Assembly (NCBI GenBank): GCA_026913215.1
Contig: JAPTYK010000001.1
Coordinates: 6,448,001 to 6,512,000, forward strand
DNA from: Streptomyces diastatochromogenes
GTDB lineage: Bacteria > Actinomycetota > Actinomycetes > Streptomycetales > Streptomycetaceae
Length of the DNA stretch: 64,000 nt
Direction of reading: 5' to 3'
Part shown: positions 55,276-64,000 of the stretch, one piece after another
Layout of the letters: every line of letters begins with the position of its first letter
How positions within the stretch are numbered: the stretch's first letter is position 1
The notes under the pieces: model-generated
Databases searched by the model: none
The model's input: only the letters and a program-made list of their open reading frames with translations
What the model was told of the DNA's origin: nothing
Made by a program: the position numbers and the translations under genes

Positions 55276-57487
55276 TCACCCCGTGGTCCGCGTGCAGGGG
55301 TGTCCGTGGAACGAGCCGTGCGCGTGCGTCCGCCCGTGCGCGTACGGGCGGCGGAGCCGTCCGTGCCGTCCGGGCCCCCGGGGCCGGGGACGCCGAGGAC
55401 GCCGCGACGGAGGCGCCGTTCGCGATCTCGCGCGCGAAGTGCCCCACCAGCGGGTGCACTTCGTACGTCCAGGATCGCCCGAGGCGACGAACCCCACGGC
55501 GGCGAGCCCTCCAGCGCCGCCGCCCCGTCGTCGCACCGGCCTCCAGCAACCGCCCGGCCGACGCCGGGGTCAGTGCGCCGAGCCCCTGCCGTCCGATCAG
55601 CGTCAGCAGCCGCGCGGCCAGACGGCCGCGACCGCCCATCGCCCGGATGAGGTGGCGGTATCCGGAGGCGAGCGACCCGCGCACGCTCAGGTCGTCGAAG
55701 TCCAGCTCGTCCAACCGCCGTTCCCCGGGCGTCAGCGCGTCGGCCAGGTCCGCCGGCGACAGGGCCGGATGAGCGGCGAGCCGGGCACCGATCACCCTGA
55801 GGGCCAACGGCAGGTGCCCGCACAGGGCGGCGATCCGTTCCAGCGAGTCGGCGTCCCCGCCCCGCGTCCGGTACCGGCGAGCGAACCCAGCAGCGCCACG
55901 GAGTCGGACGGGGAGCGGACCGAGCCCCAGGGAGGTGAACCCGTCGAGACCGGTGAGCGGGGTCGTGCTCGTCGCCAGGACCGCGCAGCCAGAGAGCGGC
56001 TCCAGGAGCGGCCGCAGCTGCGCCGCGCCGGCGACGTCGTCCAGGACGAACAGGACGCGCCGACCTGCCACGGCACGCCGTAACCGGGTGGCGAGGGCGC
56101 CGAGGTCACTCGCGTCCGTGGACGGCGCGCGGACGCGCTGCGGCTCCGGAACCGCGACGTCCATCGCGGTGAGGGCCTGCCGCAGAACGCGCGCCGGTGT
56201 CGGCGGGCACGGGCCGTGGGCGCCCAGTTCGAGATGGACCCGGCCGTCCGGGAACCGTTCCCTCAGGCGGTACGACACGAGGGCCGCCAAGGCGCTCTTG
56301 CCCACACCGGGCATCCTGCTGACCGCGACGGCGCGAGCCATGCCCTCCCCGGGGCGTCCAGCAGCACCCGCTCGACGGCACGCACCGACTCCACCCGTCC
56401 GACGAAGCGGAACGGCGGGCGGGGCGCCCGGGGCGGCGGTGCCCGTCCACCCGCGAACGATCCCGTGGCCGGGAACGAGGCCGACGCCGACGCCGACGCC
56501 GGTGCCGACGCCGGTGCCGACGCCGGTGCCGACGCCGGTTCCGGCGCCGCGACGGAGGCGGACGCGCGGCCCGGGACGTGGCCCGGATGTGGCCCGGATG
56601 TGGCCCGGACGTGGGCCGGGGCCTGGGCCGGGACCTGGCCCCGGGCCGGGACCCTGCCCGGACGGTGGTCCCGGCCGGCGGGGAGTCTTCGTCCGGTCCG
56701 GGGCCCGACCCGGGGCCTGCCCGTCGGGCCCCGTCGGGGCGCGCCCGGTCAGGAGCGCCTGGTGGAGAGCCCGTACCTGCTCGCCGGGGTCCACGCCGAG
56801 CTGCTCGGCGAGGCGCCCCCGGAGACCTTCGTACACGAGCAGCGCCTCCGCGGACGGCCGCAGCTCCGCAGCGCGCGCATGAGGAGGGCATGCGCGTGTT
56901 CCCGCATCGGATGCCGGCCGGTCAGTTCGCTCAGGCAGCCCACGACCTCCTCGGCGCGCCCGAGTTCCAGCAGCAGCTCCGCGTGCAGTTCGCGCGCGGC
57001 CGTCCTGAGGTCGTGGAGGCGCCGCGCCTCGGCCGCCAGGCACGGGGTGTCCAGCGAGTCCGCGAAGGGGCGCCCCGCCAGAGATCCAGGGCGCGCTCGA
57101 CGCCGGCCAGCGCGCCCGCGCGGTCGCCGTACCGGCGGCGGCGCCGCGCGTCACGGACCAGGTCCTCGAAGGCCGCTCCGTCGACGGACCGCCGGTCGAG
57201 GTCCAGTACGTAACCGCCCGGCTTGGTGACGATCACCGCGTCACCGTCCTCGCCCCACGCCGCCCGGAACAGCCTCCGCAGGCGTGAGACGCGGACCTGG
57301 ACCGCGTTGAGCGGGTCGGAGGTGGGGCGGCGGCCCACACCTGCTCGGCGAGGTGGTCGCTCGACACGAACGAGCCGGTGTGGACGAGGAGTTCACCGAG
57401 GAAGGCCCGGTCCCTGGCCGCGCTCGGTGCGGACTCGCTCCCTTCCGCTCCCGTCACGACGACGGGTCCCAGCACGCTGATGTTCAT
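55276..57487 (-). CDS. SARP-type regulator with NB-ARC ATPase domain (many frameshifts, end approximate)
   Basis: ATG 57487 gives MNISVLGPVVVTGAEGSESA, an OmpR-like DNA-binding domain (AVQVRVSRLRRLFRAAWGED), then a BTAD (DTPCLAAEARRLHDLRTAAR and onward). A Gly/Pro/Val-rich linker separates it from an NB-ARC domain: Walker A SRMPGVGKSALAALVSYRLR, Walker B RRVLFVLDDVAGAAQLRPLL and ALCGHLPLALRVIGARLAAH. The winged-helix end (TYEVHPLVGHFAREIANGA) is followed by no TPR repeats. Frame changes are frequent. The C-terminus is uncertain: 55276 and 55113 are both possible stops. SARPs activate secondary-metabolite and differentiation genes; no biosynthetic cluster lies beside it. Confidence 0.75.
56479..56665. 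repeat. Low-complexity 12-bp repeats coding a Gly-Val/Gly-Pro linker
   Basis: GCCGACGCCGGT repeats about four times around 56490-56540, and GGCCCGGATGTG about three times around 56575-56610, followed by degenerate GGGCCGGG tracts. On the minus strand they encode GTGVGTGVGTGV and PGPGPGPGPG stretches between the BTAD and NB-ARC domains of the regulator. Confidence 0.75.
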
Positions 57488-57660
57488 CTTTCCCCAGGAA
57501 ACGTGGTGCGCTCTGTTCGTGCCCCACGCTGCCCACCGCTTCTAACGGCGCCATAACCGCGCCCACGGGCGGCCGTCGCGCGGCCCCGTGCGGCGTGCGC
57601 GTCTCCGACGGCGCCCCGGTGCAGCCCCGTTATGATCTTGTTCCGGGGTGACCGGCCCCG
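57488..57660. promoter_or_regulatory. Shared intergenic region of two divergent SARP regulators
   Basis: A TATGAT hexamer (57631-57636) lies 24 bp before the rightward gene and is the best -10 candidate; no clear -35 is visible. CCGGGG and CCCCGG flanking TGACCGG (57642-57660) could fold at the rightward start. The leftward gene has AGGAAA at its start. No direct heptamer repeats typical of SARP targets were obvious. Confidence 0.35.
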
Positions 57661-60600
57661 GTGCACGACGGGGTGGGCGTGAGGTTCGGGCTTCTTGGCG
57701 CGTTGACGGTTCACGACGCGGAGGGGTCGAACTCTCCCCGAGTTCCCCGATGGCCAGGGCCCTGCTCGCGGCACTGCTCCTGGAACGGAACCGCGTCGTC
57801 TCCCTCGACCGGCTGGAGACGCTCCTGTGGGACGGACGGCCACCGGCCCGCGCGAGGGCCTCGCTGCACAACCACCTGATGCGGCTGCGGCGTTCGCTCG
57901 GAGACCACTCCCGGGTGCGGAGCGAGGGCGGGGGGCTCGTGGTGCGCGCCGCCGACGGGGAGCTCGACCACCTGCTCCTCGCACGGCGTCTGGAGGCGGC
58001 GCGCCGCGCCCGAGCCGCGCTCGACTGGAGGGGCGCCCTGCGCGAGGCGGATGCCGCGCTCACGCTGTGGCGGGGCGCCCCGCTCGCCGAGTTCCCCGCG
58101 CTCGCGCACGAGGCGGCGGCCCAGGTGTCCGCATGGCAGGAGGCGTACCTCCAGGCCCTGGAGCTGCGCGGCGAAGCCGCCCTGAAGCTGGGGAGGCACG
58201 GCGATCAACTGCCGGAACTCCTCCGTCTGGTCGAGGAGTTCCCCACCGGGAGACCTTCCACGCCCAGCTCCTCCGGGCGCTTCACCGGACGGGCCGCCGG
58301 GCCGAGGCACTGGAGGTCTACCACCGTCTGCGGCGCGCGCTCGTCGACGACCTCGGCGTCGAGCCGGGGCCCGCCGTCCGGCTCGCCTACCAGGACGCGC
58401 TCGACGACGACCCGGCCGACGCGACCCGGCCGGCGCCCGAGGTCCCCAACACCCTGCCCCGGGACGTGGCGTCCTTCACCGGGCGAGGCAGCGAGCGCGA
58501 GCGTCTCCTCGCGGCCGCCGGGGACGTCGCGCGCGGCGGCGGGGTCGTGGGCATCCACGCGGTCGACGGCATGCCCGGCATCGGCAAGACCGCGTTCGCC
58601 GTGCACATCGCGCACCGGCTCAAGGAAGCGTTCCCCGACGGCCAGATCTATCTGCCCCTGCACACCCACACGCCCGGAACCCCGTCCCTGGAGCCCTCGG
58701 ACGCCCTCACGCACCTGCTGCTCGCCCTGGGCGAGAGCCCGCAGGACATCCCCGCCGACCCTCCGCGCGCGCCGGCCTGTGGCGCAGCCGCCTCTCCGGG
58801 CGCCGCGTGCTCGTCCTCCTCGACGACGCCCGCAGCAGCGCCCAGGTGGAGCCGCTGCTGCCCGGCACCCCGGCTCCCTCGTCCTGATCACCAGCCGCCA
58901 CCGGCTCGAGGCACTCGCCGACAGCACCCCGGTCACCCTGCGGGTGCTCTCCGAGGAGGAGGCCGCACGCCTCCTGGTGGCCAAGGCGGCACGCGCCGAC
59001 ATCACGGTGGACGATCCTGCGGTCCCCGCGCTCGCCGCCCTCTGCGGTTTCCTCCCGCTCGCGCTCCAGCTCATCGCGGCCCGGCTGCGCCACCGCCCCG
59101 CCTGGACCCCCGCGGACGTGGTCCGCGACCTGCGAGCCGCCCACGGCCGGCTCGACTCCCTGGTCACGGAAGGCACCTCCGTGACGGCGGCCTTCGAACT
59201 CTCCTACCAGGACCTCGCGCCACCGGCCCGCGTGCTGTTCCGGCGCCTGGGGCTGCTGCTCGGGGACGACGTCGACGCGCACGCCGCCGCGCCCTCGCCG
59301 GCATGCCGCTCGCCCGGACCCGCGCGCTGCTGGAGGAACTGGAGAACCGCCACCTCCTGGAGGAGCCGTCGCGCGGGCGCTACCGGATGCACGACCTGGT
59401 CCGCGAGTACGCCCGTACCCTGGCCGCCGCCGACACCGCCGCCGAATCGGCGGCCGCCGTCGAGCGCCTCCTCGGTCACTGCCTGGACGCCACGACCGAG
59501 GCGGACCGCCACCTGGCCCGGTACGGCGAACCCGAGACGTCACTCGAGAGGCGGCCCTCCGCGCCCTGCCGGCCTTCGACGGCGCGGAGGGGCGATGGCC
59601 TGGCTGCGGGCCGAGCGGGCGAACCTGCGGGCCGCGGTGGAGTACGCGGCCCGGCACGGACACCCCACGCACGCGATCCGCATCTCCGTGGCGATGACCG
59701 AGTTCCACCGCAGGAGCGGCCACTGGCTGGAGGCGCTGACCCTCCTCCGGATCGCCCTGGACGCGGCGCTGGCGACGGACGACGTCGCGGGACAGGCCAT
59801 GGCCCGCCGCGACACCGCCACCCTCGAAGTCCTTCAGGGGAAGTACGAGCGGGCCGAGGCCGGGCTGCTGACGGCCCTGGAACTCTTCCGTTCCGTGGGC
59901 GACCGCCGCCAGGAGGCCGCCACGCTGCACAACCTCGCCAGGATCCAGTGCCTGACCGGGCGGTTCGGCGAGGCCGAGGGAATCCTGCGCCAGGCCCTCG
60001 ACCGCTTCGTCGACGTGGACGACCGCCGGGGGCAGGCGGTCATCTGGATCGACATGGGCCAGTTGCAGCAGCTCGGCGGTCACTGCGACGAGGCGATCGC
60101 CCACCTGGAGAAGGCGCTGGAACTCCTGGGGACCTGGACGAGTTCACGCGCGCCAATGCCCTGACCGCGCTGGGCGACGTACTCAAGTCCGTCGGCCGGT
60201 ACGCGGACGCCGAGCTCCGGCACCGCCAGGCCCTGGCACTCTTCCGGCGGCTGGGCAGCGTCATGGGCCAGGCGAACACCCTGACCGACCTCGGCGACGT
60301 CCTGCGGCTGACCGGAGCCCACGACGAGGCCGCCGACGGCCTTCGCGAGGCGCTGCGGCTGTTCTGCGAGATGGACAGCAAGATGGGTACGGCGCAGGCC
60401 CTGACGTTCCTCGCCCGGGTCCAACTCGGCCGTGGAGAGGGGCGGAGGCGGAGGCGGGCCTCCGTGAGGCGCTCGGCGTGTGCGACGAGCTGAACAGCGA
60501 CTTCGCCCGCGCCTACGTGATGATGCACCTGGCCGAGGCCGAGTGCGCCCGCGGTGCCCACGCCGACGCCCTCGCCCACGCGCTGAACAGCCTCAAGCTC

Positions 60601-60898
60601 TGCCGGCAGGTCGAGGACCGGGGCGGCGAGGCGGGAGCACTGCTCGTCCTCGGCGGGTACGCCTCGGCCTGGGCTCCCCGGCCGAGGCGCTCGAATGTTA
60701 CGAGCAGGCACTGGGCCTGGCACAGGAGATGCACCTGCCGTACGGGAGGCGCGCGCGTCCGAGGGCGTCGGCGCGGCCCTGGCCGACCTGGACCGGATCG
60801 CCGAGAGCCGGACCTTCCTGCGCCGCGCCCTGGAGATCGACCGACGCCTGCGGGTCCCCGACGCGGAGCGCCTGCGCGCCCTCCTCGGCGAGGACTGA
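57661..60898 (+). CDS. AfsR-like regulator: SARP, NB-ARC and TPR domains (frameshifted)
   Basis: GTG 57661 (or GTG 57679, VRFGLLGALTVHDAEG) begins an AfsR-type protein of about 1,080 residues. Order of domains: OmpR-like HTH (MARALLAALLLERNRVVSLD, LHNHLMRLRRSLGD), BTAD (AQLLRALHRTGRRAEALEVY), NB-ARC with Walker A DGMPGIGKTAFAVHIAHRLK and Walker B RRVLVLLDDARS, winged helix (YRMHDLVREYARTLAAADTA) and tetratricopeptide repeats to the end (ALTALGDVLKSVGRYADAEL, NTLTDLGDVLRLTGAHDEAA). AfsR-type proteins integrate Ser/Thr-kinase and metabolite signals. Frame changes lie near 57730, 58240, 58770, 58875, 59285, 59550, 60130, 60440, 60670 and 60750. Confidence 0.85.
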
Positions 60899-60952
60899 GG
60901 ACGTCCCGGTCCGGGCCGGTGTCCCGGCCGGTCCCGCACCCGTGGCGCCGCC

Positions 60953-63900
60953 CTACGCCCCGTCCCCGGCCGGCCCTCCGACCGGGCCTGGCCGCTCAGC
61001 GCGGACCCCAGACGGGCCACGCCCTGGGCCCTGACCAGCGAGGTCCCCTGGGTGTCCACGCGGCGCATCAGCGGGGTCATCAGGGGCAGCCCGGCGAGCG
61101 GCCGGTCCGCGCCCACGGCGACGTGCAGCCGGGCCACGAAGCGGGCGAAGCCCGCCGGGCTCGCCGGATCGTCCGGATCCCCGCGAAGCGCTCGGCCCGT
61201 GCCATCGCGGCCTCCGACTCACCGACGCGCCCCGTGGCCCGCAGGACGAGCGCGAGCAGCACCCCCGACATGTGAAGGCGCCTGCCGTCCCCGGCCTCCT
61301 CCGCCCAGTCGAGCGCCGCGCGCAGGTCCGTCTCCGCCGCCGGGTACGCGCCCACCAGGCAGGAGAGCCAGGCCCGGGTGTGCAGCGCCCGTGCCCGGTA
61401 CGCGGGTTCCCCGGCCTCCTCCGCGCACCGGGCGGCCTGCCCGGCGAGCCGGCAGGCGTCCTCGTAATGGCCACGGCTCGGGAACAGGCTGCAGACCGCG
61501 ATCAGCGTCAGCAGTTCCACCGCCGTCCGCAGGGCGTCGGGGACCGAGGCCAGCGACTGCTCCACGGCGGAGGTCAGCACCGCGTGCTCCGCGCGGAACC
61601 ACGTCCGGGCCTGCTCGGTGTCCTCGAAGGCGAGGCCCGCACCGCCCGCCGCGCGGAGCCACGCCGGGAGGGACGTCGTCGGGCAGCGCCGTCCGGGCCA
61701 CCCGTACCGCGCTGTCGTAGAGGAGGGACAGGACCCGGCGCAGCGCCGCCGCCCGGTCCTCGGCGCGCTCGGTGGACTCGGCCTGGCGCCGGCCGTAGAG
61801 CCGGAGCAGGTCGTGCAGCCGGTAGCGGCCCGGAGCGGGGGACTCCAGCATTCCCGCGTCGACCAGGGCCTCCGCGAGGTCCTCGGCCGCGTCCTCCTCC
61901 ATGCCGAGCAGCGCGGCGGCGACGGGCAGCGGAAGGTCGGGGGCGTCGAGGAGGGACAGCAGCCGGAAGGCCCTGGCGCGGGCGGGCGTCAGGGCCCGGT
62001 AGCCGAGGCGGAAGGCGGACTCCACCGTGTGGTCGCCGTGGCTCAGCTCGCCGAGCAGCGTGGCGGTGTCGGCCAGCCGCGCCCCGAAGGCGCCCAGGCC
62101 GTGCCGGGGCAGCGCGGCGAGCCGGGCCCCGACGATGCGCACGGCGAGCGGCAGACGGCCGCAGGACTCGGCCAGGGCTCGGGCGGCTTCGGGCTCCGCG
62201 GCCACGCGCGCGGGGCCCGCGAGCGTACCGAGCAAAGTCACCGCCTCGGCCTCCGTGAAGACGTCCACGGCGAAGGAACGGGCACCGGGGACCGCGAGAT
62301 GAGGGGCCCGGGTGGTGACGAGCACGGCGGAGCCCGCCGTCCCGGGCAGGAGCGGGCGGATCTGCGCGGCGTCCCGGGCGTCGTCCAGGACCAGCAGCAC
62401 GCGCCGGTCCGCGAGCAGGGTGCGCAGCAGCGCGGCACGCTCCTCCGGGTCCAGCGGCAGTCGGTCGGACGGGGTGCCGAGCACGGAGAGCAGATCGGCG
62501 AGCACACCGACCGGGTCCGCCGGAACGGCACCCGCACCCAGACCGACGTACAACTGCCCGTCGGGAAAGGCCGCGCGCAGGCCGTGCGCCACCTGGACGG
62601 CGAGCGCGGTCTTGCCGACACCGCCGATGCCGGTGACGGTCGCCACCGCCATCGCCCGGCCGTGCCCGGGGCAGGCCTGGAGCAGGTGGTCCCGGATCTC
62701 GCCGACGAGCCGCTCGCGCCCGGTGAAGTACCCGATGCCGGAGGGGAGCGGTGCGGCGGTCCTTCCCGCACGGCCCGGTCGGCCGCCCGCCCCCAGCGGT
62801 GGTTTCCGCAGGTGGGCGATGGTCCCAGCGGGCTGATCCGGATGGACGTACGGGACCACGGAGCCGCCCGCGGCGGGGACTCCCGGTCGGCGGACCTCCG
62901 TGGTGGCCGGACGGGACGGAGGAGCCGGACGGGACGAAGGAACCGGACGAGACGAGGAAGACGGAGGGGACGGGGAAGACGGAGGGGATGGGGGAGGCGG
63001 GCAGGGCGCGGAAGACGAGCGGGGTGAGGAAGACGGCTGGGGCGAGGGAGACGGCTGGGGCGAGGGAGACGTGCGGACGCCGGGGCTCCGGGCCGCGCGG
63101 GGAGGGGCCGTGCGGCCCGTACGGAGGCCGCGGCGCAGTTCCCTCAGTTCGGCGGACGGCCGCGCGCCCAGCTCCCTGGCCAGTACCTCGCAGGCCTCCT
63201 CGTACGCCCGGACCGCCTCCACCTGGCGGCCGGTGCGCTGCAGCGCCGTCATCAGCAGCCCGTGCGAGCGCTCCCGAAGGGGGAACTCGCCGACCATCGC
63301 GCGCAGTTCGGCCACCACCTCCCGTACCGCCCGAGTGCGAGGGCGGCGGCGCACAGTTCCTCGCGCGCCGCCGCCAGGGATTCCGTCAGCTGTTCGCGGC
63401 GGCGCTCCGCCCAGGGCCCCGGCACCCCGGCCAGGGGGACGCCCCGCCAGCGTCCGACCGCACGCGTCAGCCGCTCGTACACGGCCTCGGCCGAACCGTC
63501 CCGGTCCGCGTTCCCCCGCGCCTCCCTCACCTCCCTCACCTCCCGCGTCTCCCTCGTCTCCCGCGTCTCCCGTGCGAACGCCTCGGCGTCCACGGACACG
63601 TCCAGCGCCGACACCGGGAACCGGTAGCCGTCGTCCGAGGTGAGGATCAGCCCGCTCCGGGCCCGTGCCGCCGGTCCGGCTCCAGGGCCGCGCGCAGCCG
63701 CCAGACGTACGTGCGGACGGTCGAGGGCGCACTGCGCGGGCGGCCGCCGGTCCCCACACCCCGTCCACCAGCTGCCCGACCCCGACGACGTGACCGCGCC
63801 GCAGCACCAGCATCGCGAACACCGCCTGCTGCTGCGGCGGTCCGAGCTCGATCCGCTCTCCGTCCAGCCGGGCCCCGACCGGCCCCAGCAGCCGCACGTC

Positions 63901-63960
63901 CAGGTGCCCCGCCGCTCCCTTCGTTCCCGCCGCTTCCCCCGCCTCCGTCGGCCTCCGCAT
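60953..63960 (-). CDS. AfsR-like SARP-NB-ARC regulator with Ser/Pro linker (frameshifted)
   Basis: ATG 63960 after AGAGGTGG gives MRRPTEAGEAAGTKGAAGHL, then HTH (LDGERIELGPPQQQAVFAML with VLRRGHVVGVGQLVDGVWG, STVRTYVWRLRAALEPDR), BTAD with MVGEFPLRERSHGLLMTALQ, a Ser/Pro-rich linker, NB-ARC with Walker A TGIGGVGKTALAVQVAHGLR and Walker B RRVLLVLDDARD, winged helix (YRLHDLLRLYGRRQAESTER) and a helical TPR-like end. A short TRE/VRE tandem tract (ETRETRETREVREVREARG) interrupts the BTAD. About 1,000 residues. The probable stop is 60953 after several frame changes (63770-63700, 63340, 61680, 61170, 60990). It converges with the AfsR-like gene. Confidence 0.82.
63521..63575. repeat. 9-bp tandem repeat in the third SARP gene
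   Basis: CTCCCTCAC/CTCCCGCGT-type 9-bp units repeat about six times. On the minus strand they encode alternating TRE and VRE triplets inside the BTAD region. A second low-complexity tract (about 62900-63075) encodes the Ser/Pro linker. Confidence 0.7.
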
Positions 63961-64000
63961 GACCACCTCTCCCCCCCCGGCCCAAGTCCCCCGACAGGCC

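Overview
The window looks like a chromosomal segment of a Streptomyces or very close relative. GC is very high with strong third-position GC, GTG and TTG starts are common, and the gene set is typical: a Tex protein, SARP/AfsR-type regulators, a hopanoid cluster, and several secreted hydrolases with Tat- or Sec-like leaders. Gene order (SCO6745-type protein, idi, hopanoid genes) also fits the Streptomyces hopanoid neighbourhood as I remember it. I see no tRNA, rRNA, CRISPR array, phage or insertion sequence. A caution applies throughout: well over half of the genes can only be read to full length by changing frame one or more times. Where the direction can be judged it usually equals one missing base, so I treat most of these as probable sequence errors, annotate across them and say where they fall. 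Layout. 1-6.6 kb: a partial MerR regulator, an HTH/Clp-N regulatory pair behind two dyads, a macrodomain protein, a secreted sphingomyelinase C, a stand-alone ATP synthase b-like subunit, an MpaB/DUF2236 oxygenase and a secreted M1 aminopeptidase. 6.8-15.5 kb: a secreted S15 peptidase, a secreted M14 carboxypeptidase preceded by a 40-bp duplication of its own start region, a D-amino-acid-oxidase-like flavoprotein, an ABC-F protein, a ComB-like phosphatase and small secreted proteins. 15.7-26.2 kb: tex, an SCO6745-type protein, a GlxA-type regulator beside a DJ-1/PfpI protein, enoyl-CoA hydratase, an HdeD-like membrane protein, an anti-sigma-type ATPase, isopentenyl-diphosphate isomerase, a methyltransferase-acetyltransferase fusion and a CDF metal exporter. 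26.5-33.6 kb: a tight seven-gene operon of two CDP-alcohol phosphatidyltransferases, a nucleotidyltransferase, a glycerol-1-phosphate-dehydrogenase-like enzyme, a GT2 glycosyltransferase and a two-part polysaccharide/teichoic-type ABC exporter. I think this is the most interesting part: it reads as a pathway that makes a CDP-activated polyol, transfers it twice and exports the product, possibly using the archaeal-type glycerol-1-phosphate enantiomer. 33.7-45.1 kb: a TetR regulator, then the hopanoid operon hpnC-hpnD-hpnE-prenyl synthase-shc-hpnG-hpnH-aminotransferase, going from farnesyl diphosphate to squalene, hopene, adenosylhopane and probably aminobacteriohopanetriol. It ends at a striking double palindrome that precedes an XRE-cupin regulator and a small membrane protein. 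45.1-54.2 kb: a tyrosine phosphatase, a c-di-AMP (ydaO-type) riboswitch ahead of a LysM/M23 cell-wall peptidase, an SGNH hydrolase, a SIMPL protein, TetR, a Glu/Leu-type dehydrogenase, an MBL-fold hydrolase, a membrane protein with a 15-bp repeat and a VanZ-like protein. 54.2-64 kb: two small secreted proteins and three large SARP-NB-ARC regulators, the first two divergent and the last two convergent.
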